A stretch of DNA of 64,000 nucleotides from Galeopsis tetrahit (taxonomy: Eukaryota; Streptophyta; Magnoliopsida; Lamiales; Lamiaceae). Both the position numbers and the translations under genes were made by a program. Every line of letters begins with the position of its first letter. Within the stretch, counting starts at the first letter, position 1. The DNA is taken from contig OY776125.1 in assembly GCA_963675135.1 (NCBI GenBank), positions 22,184,565 to 22,248,564 on the forward strand, in the 5' to 3' direction. Under the pieces are notes generated by a model that was not told where the DNA came from, searched no databases, and saw only the letters and a list, made by a program, of their open reading frames with translations. This document shows positions 11,881-23,065 of this stretch, one piece after another.

Positions 11881-13602
11881 TCGTGGGGCCTGCCAAAGCT
11901 ATGGCAGTTCCATTAATGGTGTTAGGAATATGAGAGAACACCATACAATTTTAGTTTTAGTTTCAATGTTTTTGTCTCTACCTCTTCAACTTTCTTTCAA
12001 CCGTTTTTCACATTAATAAAATTTATGGCTTTAATTGGTAATCATCTTAGAAATTGTTAAAATACAATTCACCTAGAAATAATAGGTAAAAATGAAAAAT
12101 AGAGTTGTTGGCGGGAATCTTAAATATGCTCAAATATACACATGCATAGATAATCTTAATCTAAACAATTGGTCAAGATGTGTTCTGGTTCATCTTCTAC
12201 GAAAATGGGAGGCACACACTTTTAAGAGAAATAAGGAGTTCATGAGTGTTGATTTTCTATTGCTGAATGAAAATGTACATTTTGTTGATGTTCATAGAAA
12301 TATTGAATTCTCAAATCTATTGATAATAATGCATGTCAAGAGTCTAATCTATTTTTTAGATACAAAAGAAATTATGGACGTTTAGTCCAGTCCTTTCTTT
12401 TAGCCTGACATTTGGTGAGAATTGGGGATTAATTAGATGTATGGTAGTTTTGGCATGAATATCAAACTTTATTAGGCCACAACTTTAAAACTTGTGAATA
12501 TAGATCATGAACATGTAGCATAGTACAATAATTTTTTCTCAGATTGTTTCTTGGCAAATTTATGAAGAAACCCCACCGCACGGTCACTGAGTTACGATAA
12601 TTAGTTGATATATAAATTGGTGGAACACACATTTCCATTAACATTTTACTTCCCTGCTTTTGATTGAGATTTTAACGGTTATTAGAGAGATACTTTTAAG
12701 TTATATATGAAATAATAAAGTACATAATTTGTTGAATGAATATATATATTAATCATTTCCATTTTCATTTGGTGAGCTTCCCCGGTTGAGCTACATGGCT
12801 AATTCTGGACAACCTGGCCATGCAGTCGTACAAGGATCCATAATATAATTTGTGAATACCCCTGATTTTAAGAAACTATCTCAAACACTGCAAATCGCTC
12901 TCCTCTTCTCTGAACCGACTGTACATCTATATATATTGTCTGTTAGTATTAATTATGCCCATGGTAAATAAAAAAAAATTATATTATTTTTTTCTCCCAT
13001 CCGTTTATGCACTTGAGTAGTTGACGAAAAAGTATAACATCACTATATTTAAATTATTTTTTTAAAAGTCTTTTTTTTTTTTGCATTGTTCAAAGATGAT
13101 ATCTTAAAAAAATCATTGTTACACTTCATTAGCACAAAAAAAAATGTAGTAACTATTTATTGAAAAACTCAAATTTAACAACAAATTTTAAAAATGACGA
13201 TATTTTACAAAGATCGTTAAAAGAGGGAACAACAGTCCCGTACATCGCACGGGCAAAAATCTAGTAAAAGTAATACTAATACATAGTGTTATAAAATGAA
13301 ATGTGATGTTTTTTCCCCCTAATATTCTTCTTTTAAAATAGCATTACATAAATTATTGATAATTTAAGAAATTACAATAATTGAATAATTATGATATAAC
13401 AAATAAATTAAGATTAATTAGAAAATCACTATATTTAATTTGAATGACTTTTTTTTTTTTTGGAAAACTACTCTGTGACGAGGGGGTCACCCGCAATGGA
13501 AATTTTAATGTTATTAAAATGAGCCTAATGCTGAAATTGAGCTAACAAGAGCCTACAACCATGAATGTAATCCTCAAAAGTATACTTCACTTGAATTAAT
13601 AC

Positions 13603-15681
13603 TGTTGGGTTTCGGTGCCGTAGGCCGTCACTCGTACTTACGTCACACGAACGGGCTCACACACGTGTTGAGATTGTACCGGGATATAGTGGAGATAAGC
13701 AAACACAAAGATGGGTAGCACTTCACCCTTACTGTTCTTCACTCTCCTATCTCACGTCTACATCACGCGTCTCATCTCCTTGACAATAGAGAGGGTGACT
13801 CAGTATAAATGGGAAGGCTGCCAAGAACTAGGGCAACAACAAGTTGGGGGGCCCTTGTGTGTAGGCCCAATGGCCAAAACCACACTTGGACTAAATCCCA
13901 ATATTCTCCACCCTTTTTGCCATTCCCAACTACAATCCACAATCCACAAACAATTTAGTCATCATCACCCAACCCACTTACACGTACAAAAGACAACACA
14001 CAAAGAAACACACCAAGTTTGTCTACGTACGTAGAAGTTAGTCCACAAAGAAAACAAACAAAAACAATGCTCCACCTCACTTGGAGCAATCACAAAGATT
14101 CACAAAGAGAAACACAAAGACAAGCTCCACCTCACTCGGAGCATTCACAAAGGGAAACACAAAGGCACAAAGACATGATATCATAACATATACATAACTC
14201 ACAAATATAAAATCACTCCAGCTTACTAGAAATGATCTCCAAACACAAAGAAGAAATCAATCATTCATAATAACACAAAGAGAAGAATGCATTGAAGAAT
14301 CACAAAGAATGCCACAAAGATCAATAAACATGCATCTAGATGAATATGGGGTAGGGGGAAAACATGAAACCACAATGTATGAAGTCATGCATAACACACA
14401 TACATATAAACATATACTAATAATTCCCACGAAATCCACAAGTATAATCATGCAACCATTCCCCCACCTTCCCACTGGCCCATCATCTACTCATGCATCA
14501 CAAAGAAAATCACAGAGCAACACAAAGAGATTGCAGGAAGCAAACAACATGCACCAAACAATTAACCACCAAGACAATTAATAAAAAAAATGCATAAATA
14601 AACCTCACAAAGACAGATACACCAAGACACTAAGCACAAAGGATAACCAACCACAAATAACATATCACAAAGAAAGCGGAAGCAATAACATTTACGATGC
14701 ACATAAACGTAAATAAAATCACAAAAAGACAGGACTCACAAAGATATCCTAAAATCTACACAAGGGTCAAATAATTTAAGCAACTCAAGTAACTCAAACT
14801 AAACCACCACAGAATAATTAGTAGACACATAATCCATAGCCCAAATTAATTTGATCTGATTATCAGCTAGTAAAAGAGATTAACAAAACACAAAGCTTCA
14901 TGCTCATAATCTAATTAAGCTATAGCAACATCACCAAAGAAAAAGGATAAACAACTACGCGCACAACTTAATTAAATTAAAAGCAACTAGCCATACTGCA
15001 CAATCAGGACATAATTATTTTACCTTCTTCAATAAAACTAAATGACCGTTGTAAATTGGAAAAAGAGAACCAAGTAAAAAAGCTTACATTTATCTTACCT
15101 TTTTGCCTACCTGCTGCAACAATGGACGACGACATCACAAAGACAGCAAAAAGGGCCTCACTTACAGCGCCTTTGAAAGGTAGATCCTCACGGTGGTGGC
15201 AGGCCCACGAAGATGGCGACCACGATCTGGATGGCGCTGCGCCAGCGTAGCAGACACTAGCGGATCTGGAGTGTCGCGCAGGCGGTAGACGGGTAGGAGG
15301 CGCGATTTGTTGGAGACGGTGAAAACAAATTCCTGCGAGATATACGATGGCAAGGCGGCCGACGACGAAACCAGGCTCTGATACCACTGTTGGGTTTCGG
15401 TGCCGTCGGCCGCCACTCGTACTTGCGTCACACGAACGGGCTCAAACACGTGTCGGGATTGTATCGGGATATAGTGGAGAAAAGCAAACACAAAGATGGG
15501 TAGGACTTCACTCTTACTGTTTTCCACTCTCCAATCTCACGTCTACATCACGCGTCTCATCTCCTTGACAATAGAGAGAGTGACTCAGTATAAATGGGAA
15601 GGTTGCCAAAAATTAGGGTAACAACAAGTTGGGCCCTTGTGTGTAGGCCCACCAAAACCATACTTGTGCTAAATTCCAATA
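13603..15681 (-). mobile_element. Non-autonomous LTR retrotransposon with TA…CA ends, 2.1 kb
   Basis: LTRs lie at 13603-13903 (301 bp) and 15385-15681 (297 bp), with target duplication AATAC at 13598-13602 and 15682-15686. The primer-binding site TGGTATCAGAGCC (initiator-Met tRNA type) is on the minus strand at 15371-15383, next to the right LTR. A purine tract GGGTGGAGAA adjoins the left one (13904-13913). The element is therefore read right to left. The 1.48-kb interior has no gag or pol and is crowded with CACAAAG repeats, so it is TRIM/LARD-like. In transcriptional orientation both LTRs begin TATTGG and end CCAACA. Confidence 0.92.
13914..14800. repeat. CACAAAG-rich interior of the LTR element
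   Basis: The heptamer CACAAAG recurs some thirty times at irregular spacing. A 60-bp segment around GCTCCACCTCACTYGGAGCA is duplicated at about 14069 and 14125. No coding frame is credible. Confidence 0.7.
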
Positions 15682-15815
15682 AATACAACCTTATCATCCA
15701 TATTTAATTTGAATGTCTAACCATTAAACATATTGTACTTAAAAAGGTATATAGAATTCAATATATAAATAACTGTTGCAATTCAAATTAATTAATTAAT
15801 TTTCAATACGACTAA

Positions 15816-17366
15816 GGGGGTGTATTGATTGTGGATTATGTAGGATTTTTTTGGACTTTCAAAGTTTGAGGGTATTCAATTCGGATTTTCAAAAGTTTTT
15901 AAAATTTTTGAGGTATTCAATGCGGATTTTAGAAAGTCTTAAAAAATCTTGGCAAAAATTTATATGCAATATTGCATACATGCAATATTGACTAATTAGG
16001 TCAAAATTCGTGGGTCAACGCGGTCAAATCGGGTCAACCTTAATTATAATATTTATTTTTGCTCTAAAATTTTACTATCTTACTACATGACCAAAACTAT
16101 GTTACTACATGACATAAAATTTGTCTCTACATGACCAAAAGTGTATTACTGCAAGTCAAAAAATATTTTGGACACTTATTTTTTTTTGAGTATGACTTAT
16201 TCGGCTACTACATGACTAAAACAATGTTACTACAAGACCAAAATTTTATCACTACAAGGTCAAAAGTGTATTACTATATGTCCAAAATTATTCTGGACAG
16301 TTAATTTTTTGGATGAATTTACAGAATGTTTTGACATGTAGTATTAAATTTTTGGCCTTGGAGTGGTAATTTTTTGACCTTGTAGTAACAATATTTTGGC
16401 CATGTAGTAAACCACCTGTTTGCAACCCGCGAATATTATGGGCAACCCGAATCTGGGCTTATGACCCGCGAATTTTTTAAAATTATCTTAATTTGACTTT
16501 TGGGCTAAATGGGCTTAGGGTTTTGACTTGGTCAAATTAGTATGAAATGCATGTATGAAATATTTCACATAAGATTAGCCCAAAAATCTTTAGGTATTCA
16601 ACCGTTTATAGATTTTAATTCTCTATGGATTTTGTTGGATTCTCCTCCAAAAATATAAATAAATTACACTATCCCGAAGCATGAATGACAATATTGACCC
16701 AACCCGCGGGTATCCGTCCCGCCTCGCGAGCTTTGGGTCAGGTCAGATCCGCCGCGTATTGAGAACGGATCGGGTCTGCCCCGCCCCGTATGTGAAGTAT
16801 CCAATCTGACCCTAATTATTATATAAACTTTATATAGTATATATATATATATATAATTTTTTTATTGGTAAAATATTATATATATATATATATAACAATA
16901 TATAATATGAAAAATATTTATATTATTTTGAATTGTTTCAATGAAAAATATTGTTTTCAATTGTGAGAAACAATTTAAATAAATTCAACATGATATGAAA
17001 AAACGGTGCGGGTCCGTCCCGACCCTCACGGGGCGGGGCACAGGGCAACTATCTAGGACACGTACGGGACACGGGGCGGATCCGGAGCATAATAAACTGG
17101 AATGGGTCCGGGGCATATACAAGTGTGTTTCATATCCATTTGCATCAAAAGTTTCAGCGCCGGAGTTTATGAAATATATATTTCACAATCCTGCCAAGTC
17201 TATAAAAATTCATATAAATCAATAAAAAAAAAGTTAGTCAAACTCTGCATGGACTTTATGGAAAAAAAAGTTAGTCAAACTCTGCACGGATTCTATTGAT
17301 TTTCTAAATTCATAGACTTTTTAAAGTCTAAAAAAATTCAAAAGAATTTCAATTGAATACACTCCA
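15816..17366. mobile_element. PIF/Harbinger-like element, 1.55 kb, with nested insertion
   Basis: Imperfect inverted ends GGGGGTGTATTGATTG (left) and GGAGTGTATTCAATTG (right, inverted), followed by TAA duplications at 15813-15815 and 17367-17369. Copy B at about 25843 shows the site without it. No transposase is present. The interior holds a Mutator-like element (15951-16581) and a GC-rich part at 16690-17110. Confidence 0.75.
15951..16581. mobile_element. Mutator-like non-autonomous element nested in the PIF-like element
   Basis: The 9-bp target duplication AAAAATCTT is at 15942-15950 and 16582-16590. Inverted ends share TTCATACATGCA/TTGCATACATGCA and the GCAATATT/GAAATATT core. The middle is an inverted array of TTACTACATGACCAAAA-type repeats (16075-16430). 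Confidence 0.8.
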
Positions 17367-17432
17367 TAAGGATGAGTGTGAGAATTGATAAAATTGCATT
17401 CAAATCTTTTTGTGGTAAGTCAATTCAATAAT

Positions 17433-18423
17433 GGGCCGCACTTATGTGCAATATTTCACGTGAAATATTAGGATATTTAAGGAAGGGTCAAAATTCGCGG
17501 ATCTGTAGCGGGTTTGACCGGCCAAACGAATATTTCTTTAAAAATCGCGCAAAAGTCGCGCGCAGGAGGCTAACAGGATAACGGGTTTCAGGCCAGTGTC
17601 ACTATAAAGGTAATTATATGTTACTGCAAGACCAAATATGTGTTACTGTAAGTACAAATAACACATAAATTGATTTTTCACAAGAAATATTAATATAACT
17701 TAATTCAAGGAAGGATAAAATAGAAAAATTTGTTCTTAATCCGTGTTACTATAAATACAGTTATATGTTATTGTACGGACTAATACGTGTTACTGTAAGG
17801 ACAAGTAACACACAATTGACTTTTGAGTAACACATATTTGACCTTAAAGTAACACAGAAAACTGTGTTACTATATAAACACAAGTGTATTACTTTATAGA
17901 GAAAGATGTGTTACTGCATAAATAAAACGTTATTATTGAGAGGGAATGAAATACCCAAATTAAAAAGACGAAGCACAATAATTGAAAACACGAAAAACAC
18001 AACCATGCTGAGTAGTTTATTGATCCCTACAATTACAAAGACATAACTATCAATAATTAATTGGAATAAATCTGTGTGGTATTATTGTTGATTTTTTTCC
18101 ATTTAGTAATTCATTCAAAATAATAAATAACGATTTCTCCCATTGTTTCGAGATTAACAAATCGAAAATCTGAACAGTGGAATTGATAGGATTGAATTTT
18201 CTGAGCGCGAGATTAACAAATCGAAAATCTGAACAGGATTGAATTTTCTGACGAGACGCGCAGAGGAGGAGAGAAGAAGTCTCGCTGAAGAAGAGGGAGA
18301 CTTGTTACGTGATAAAAAACATAAGAATTAGTCAAATTGCATTGCTGAAGAAGAGGAAGACAACATAAGAATTATTCAAATTATATCATAAGACTATTGT
18401 GAAATATTGTATATAAGTTTTGT
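17433..18423. mobile_element. Mutator-like non-autonomous element, 1.0 kb
   Basis: The 10-bp duplication ATTCAATAAT flanks it (17423-17432, 18424-18433). The ends share ACTTATRTRCAATATTTCAC in inverted orientation. Copy B lacks it (site at about 25915). It carries TGTTACTRYA-type repeats at 17590-17935 and is related to 15951-16581 by its ends. Confidence 0.82.
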
Positions 18424-18633
18424 ATTCAATAATACAGTATTACAAGAGTTAATAGAAAATTTAATATTCCCTTATAATTTTCTAAATTTCATCATACAAT
18501 TCTATTAAACCCAAGAATCATGGCCAAAAATAAAGATCGATAGAAAATGATAAATGGAGATCATGCAGTATGCCAAAAATATACTACGACACAAGCATGG
18601 CAGACAAAAACATAGATAATTACCTCTGCTCTG

Positions 18634-18690
18634 CAAGTGCATTAAGCTTCTCACAAACACTCTCCCTAGCTCTCATTTATACATCTCCAC
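18634..18690 (-). pseudogene. Possible exon of the decayed gene region, copy A
   Basis: The minus strand reads MRARESVCEKLNALAEQR and then a GT donor (GTAATTATC). The copy-B equivalent (about 27560-27615) has extra bases that break this frame. It is too short to assign, and its link to the gene fragment at 19085-19690 is not shown. Confidence 0.3.
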
Positions 18691-19084
18691 TTTGGTGAAC
18701 ATCTATATATATAGTTATGCATATAACTCCCAAAAATGGCGCCTAAATATCTAAAGTGATGCCCATACTTACTGCATCCGTCCAGTACAAATTAAATTGT
18801 ATTAATATTAGATCAAGATAAACGTCTACTCGGATTTTTTTTCTTTCTTGACCACGCTTCTGAATGAATATGGGGAATAAATGAATGAAACAAATATGTA
18901 GACACAAAAAAAGTTAAAAAAACTTAGTATTAAAGATTAAAATTTAAATGAAACAAAAATATCGAGACACAAAAAAAGTTCAAAAAACTTTACTAGCTAG
19001 TCTTAAAGATTAAAATACAAAATAAAACTATGTAAAAAAATACAAATAATAAGGCTGTGTCTGTCTGTCTTTTAATAAGAGAAG

Positions 19085-19690
19085 TTAGACGAAGTTCAAA
19101 TCCGTCAAAGTGCGGTTCAAATCGGAAGGCAGGAACAAAGGAAACGATGGACACGGCGGGTGCACGACAGTCGTACTTTTGACAAACTCATCTTGCTCGA
19201 GACTTTTGTTGATGAGGAACAACAACTCATCTTGCACAATTTTCTTGATCACGAACATAGGTAGTGGTGGTGGCCACGGCGGCTCGACACCATTCACACA
19301 CGACCCCGCGTACAACTCTTCTTTTATTTCACGGTCGACCGACCGATGCAGCAGTAGTAGTTTTGTTGTTTGTAGAGGGCTCTTCGCCCTCAAGTACTGA
19401 TTTCTTTGCAGTTTTTCTGTAGTATGTGGAGGGCTGCTCCTCTTCGACACACGAGCCACACGAGCCCGCTAAAAACTCATCTTCTGCTCCTTCTATTTCA
19501 CGCGCACCTAAAAACTCATCTTTTATTTCACCCTCGTATGTACACGGCTCTTCTTGTAGGCTTAATTTTTCCTTCCACGTTTTTTTTTGTGTAGTAGTCT
19601 GCTTTTTGGCAAAATCTTTCCCTTTTGCTTAATCTTTCCCTCCACCCTTCTTTTCTTTCCCACCATATGATTTCTTTTGATCGTAAACTT
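19085..19690 (-). pseudogene. Decayed gene of unknown family, copy A
   Basis: On the minus strand one frame reads SLQEEPCTYEGEIKDEFLGA, then EDEFLAGSCGSCVEEEQPST, and ends at a stop near 19339. A second frame continues with EIKEELYAGSCVNGVEPPWP and PPLPMFVI before a stop at 19085. Copy B (27850-28435) keeps the second junction in frame, so copy A has lost a few bases near 19340. The E-I-K-[DE]-E…AGSC…[VE]EP pattern recurs two or three times in the protein, which suggests an internally repeated small acidic polypeptide. I do not recognise the family. The 5' part is lysine-rich and ill defined. Confidence 0.5.
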
Positions 19691-20165
19691 TTTCTAACTT
19701 TACTACGTTGCTCATCAAATAAATATAAATATGCATGGGTTTATATAATGTTATCAATAAATATATATTCTATATCAATATTAGAGCTTATCTCCATGTA
19801 AATATATTTCTTTTTTTTTTTATTTGATTTGATTTACTCTATCAAATATTAGATTATATATTCATATAAATATAGAAATAAAATATCTCCAAACAGAATA
19901 TATATATATATATATATTGTATTATATATTTAATTTAATTTTTATTTCTATCAATATTAGAGCTTATATAAATATGAATAATAATTTTTTTTAAGTTTAA
20001 TTTAATTTAACTCTATCAAATATTACTCCAGATCATATCTCTATTAAAATATAAAAATAAAATATGTCAATTAATATTTAATTTATCCACGAATTAATTT
20101 ATACAATTTGGTATAAAGTAAAATCTCACTCTATCAAAAATTTAAAAGAAGCATGCATTTTTACT

Positions 20166-20724
20166 TATATCATATATTAAAGGGTCAGACTTAGGTGTCC
20201 TCGGGTGTACCATGCCTACGTCACAAAAATGGAATATGGGTCAAGGCTGGGTCAGAACTGGGTCAAAGGCCCAAATAATAAATAAATAAAAAAAGAGCGT
20301 GCAAAGTGAAAGACGTGAAGTCCACCATCGTCGCCGATTACTGCCGCCCCATCGCCGACGGTTTTTCGTTGCCGCCGTCGCTGTTCCTGCTGTTGCATCG
20401 ACGGTTGTGTGTTTAAGTCCCTAATTTCGCAATACACAATTAAGAAAAATACACACAATCTGTGTTTTAATCCCTAATTTCAATTAGTTTCTTCTTCTTA
20501 CTCTAATTTTTATGAAATTATTTTATTGGTGTTAGGGAAATATCATTGAAATATGCATAACAATGAAGATTGTGATAATTTCAATAGGAAAAATACTCAC
20601 ATCGAAGAAGAAGGTGATTTTTTCACAATTTGACAGTGTTTAATTGGAGTTATTAGAATTGTTATGTTTTTTGTATTATTAGACATGTGGTATTACTTGA
20701 TATAAGCTCTGGTATTACTGGATA
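20166..20724 (+). other. Fragment between duplicated copies, partly GC-richer
   Basis: A promoter or leader-like stretch (20290-20400 is GC-richer) is followed by a short frame MHNNEDCDNFNRKNTHIEEE at about 20552. Together with 21035-21155 and 21240-21345 it could be the first exons of a FAR1-like transposase gene, but no diagnostic domain is present. Confidence 0.25.
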
Positions 20725-20995
20725 CTCCCTCCGTCCCACAAGTGTTTGCACCATAAGATGGACACACTTTTTAAGAAAAAAGTGTAATGAGTGGGGTATT
20801 GAGGGGTAGTTTTGTAAAGTTATATGGATAAAGTAAAAATGTGATTGGAAAGAGAGTAAAAGTAATGACATTTTGTGTAAATATGTGAATATTGTGAGGG
20901 TGGAGTTTATAAGAGAGTTTCCTTTTATGGGTGTGCAAACAATTGTGGGACGAACAAATAAGGTAAGTGTGCAAATAGTTGTGGGACGGAGGGAG
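20725..20995. mobile_element. Stowaway-like MITE
   Basis: Ends CTCCCTCCGTCCCAC and GTGGGACGGAGGGAG are perfect inverts, with TA duplications at 20723-20724 and 20996-20997. It is 271 bp with no coding. A diverged relative lies at 57078-57350. Confidence 0.92.
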
Positions 20996-21034
20996 TATTA
21001 TTTATGGTATTACTGAATGCAGTTTCATTTATAG

Positions 21035-21345
21035 GTGGGAATATATATGAAATTCAAGATGTTTCTCTTCAAGATAAAGAAGTATATGATCGCAATGAAC
21101 AATGCAGTGAGATACACAAACAAAACGTGGAAGATAATGTTGTGATATCAAACAAAGGTACAAAAACTTTAAAATGTAAAACATACTTACAATAGAATAA
21201 CATATTATTATTGTATTGATATTTTTTTTTACATATAAATCAGAAAACGATGACGATGCTAATGATATTAGAGGTTCTCTACTTGGTGTGGAGAAAGGAA
21301 TAGTGAAGGAAATTGACTTAAACGAATTTTTGGTCAATAAATGTT
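21035..21345 (+). pseudogene. Two exon-like acidic segments, unassigned
   Basis: GGNIYEIQDVSLQDKEVYDR… (21035-21155) ends at AAAG/GTACA, and ENDDDANDIRGSLLGVEKGI… (21240-21345) follows a T-rich intron-like gap and ends at a stop. The composition fits the variable N-terminus of FAR1/FHY3-type proteins. This is a guess, because the FAR1 zinc-binding domain is not there. Confidence 0.25.
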
Positions 21346-21349
21346 GACT

Positions 21350-23065
21350 AACTACTTCCCCTCAAGCATAAGGGTTCGTAGTAGTAATGGAAGTATTCGA
21401 CCAAGTAGTATCGACCTAGGAGGTGGGTTTGTGCAATGGATCCCTAGAGTTTTGTGTCGTCATAACTAATGTAACTACGGTTTCGGGTTTTTGGATTTCT
21501 AGAATAATTTCTAAAATAAAGCTAAGTACTACCAAACTTCAAAAGATTAAATCAAACACCAACCTAGAAACTAACAAATAATTTAAACTACTAAAAGTGA
21601 GCAAATGACAAATAAGAGAAATTACCACTACTTGTGAAGGAAAATTACTATCAAAGCAAGAAATTGACAAATAAAACAAAGAACAACTACGAATATAATT
21701 CGAAGAAGTGCAAGGGTGAGAGAATGCTTCGGGTGTTCTCTACCTAGTGAAATTAAAAATGAATTGTTTTTACTTTGTTAATGCTTCAATGAAGTTTTGC
21801 TAAGAGCACCTAAATGCTAGGATGACAACCATTTCCCTTCGGGTAATATAGCCTTAAATCTAAGGTGTTCCCAAACCCGGTAATAAGGTTTTCTTCCTAA
21901 TCCTCACCAACCACTCAAACAACCATTCAAGTAATTAATGTCCTTTAATGGGGTTCTAATACGATTAACTCTCTCTCGACGAATTAAAAGTATAACTAAC
22001 ACATTTGCATACCAACAACTCACACCATAAATATAAACATGTCCATGTAACTCTCGTCTACGCTAAACATGCATCTAAATATGGATTAATAGAAGTTAAC
22101 ACACAAAGTACCAATAATTCCCAATAAAAGAAGCAATAAACCTAATATCAACAATAACAAAGCCCAAACAATTCCAACTTAATATTCACATGGTTTTAGA
22201 ACACCCAAAGCATAAATGAACTTAGCCCATGGACAAAACAACAATAGAGAATGAAATAAACATCAAACTTGTATTTAAATATAAAAAAAAGAGTATGGTT
22301 TGACGTCACCTTGTTGTTTCTTCCAAATATCTAGCTATTACAAAAGTGTGGAGCCTTGTTCTTCAAAAACCTATGCTAAATATTCTACTTTAAGCTAAAC
22401 TAAGAATTGAAAGTGCAATAAATGTGGAAAATGGGGTTAAGATGAACTAGGGTTTATGAGTTGTAATAAATAAGGCCCAAGACTCCTATACAAACTGAGT
22501 TTTGAAGCTATTTAAAGCTTCCAAGAGTGTGTGAGACGAAATTAGCACTTGGGTCCTTGAAGTTCTTCAAAATTCGCAAAAAACTCCGAAAAACGTAAGT
22601 TGACTCGGTCAACCGAGTGAACCAAACGGTCAACCGAGTTGAGTGGATATACAGTGAGTTTTTGGGCTGCAGAACCCACTCGACTGCCAGTGTGAAGTCA
22701 CTCGGCCGCCAGTGTGAAACCACTCGGCCGGCCGAGTGACATGCGAAATTTTCAAACTCTCTGGAACTCTCCCTCACTCGGCCGCCAGTGTGAGACCACT
22801 CGGTCGGCCGAGTGAATTCTGCTCCTTGGACTTTTCTAACACTTTTTCTTGGCTTTCCTTGCTCGTCCTCCAACCGAACTTCAATTCCCATGCGCCAATG
22901 CTCGTTTTCCCTCTAAAATGGACTATTTCACCTTGTTTCCTACACTTTGAACACATTTCTTAACAACAAGGTTAGTAGCACCATTTATATCAATACCGAC
23001 CAAAATCACATCAAAATGCTACGATAATATAGCAATAATGTGCACAAATACGAGCAATATCACAC
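21350..23065 (-). mobile_element. Probable Ty3/gypsy LTR (minus orientation), truncated element
   Basis: Next to it at about 23070-23095 is the minus-strand tract AAGTTTGGGGGGG, a likely polypurine tract, after which TGTGATATTGCTCG starts the LTR. The LTR body (minus) parallels the solo LTR at 25984-27415 in layout, with a GGCCGNCCGAGT palindrome cluster in the first third and a terminal ATCGACCT…TACTT segment. No matching second LTR or pol region is in the window. Confidence 0.5.
22595..22830. repeat. Array of ACTCGGCCGGCCGAGT-type palindromes
   Basis: ACTCGG…CCGAGT half-sites recur seven or eight times, spaced by GCCAGTGTGA. It lies inside the gypsy LTR. Confidence 0.7.

Larger units (their letters stand above)
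9296..13264 (+). mobile_element. Non-autonomous Helitron, 4.0 kb
   Basis: Starts TCTATATATATAAAAGGAGG, a typical plant Helitron 5' end. It finishes with CAAAAAT-CTAG after a 5-bp stem, 7-nt loop hairpin (CCCGT…ACGGG, 13237-13253). It sits between A and T with no target duplication. Copy B at about 24890-24900 shows the uninterrupted site AATTAATAAAAG. No Rep/helicase frame is present. The interior carries a universal stress protein exon, MITE-like pieces and a two-copy internal repeat. Confidence 0.93.
8930..20165. repeat. Duplicated block, copy A (expanded by insertions)
   Basis: After removing four large insertions, the remaining 8930-9295, 13265-13602, 15682-15815, 17367-17432 and 18424-20165 match copy B at about 24488-25983 and 27416-28925 in the same order and strand. 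Shared landmarks are TCTAGAAATTTTACTAGTAG, CCTGTATGTGTGTAGGTACA, TCTGCAAGTGCATTAAGC and the decayed gene at 19085-19690. Confidence 0.9.

Noticed and set aside
12092..12385. 97-codon frame in the Helitron
   Set aside because: AT-rich, with no family likeness and no splice or promoter context.
15004..15527. Two overlapping minus-strand frames at the right LTR
   Set aside because: They span the LTR, PBS and leader of a non-autonomous element, with no gag or pol likeness.
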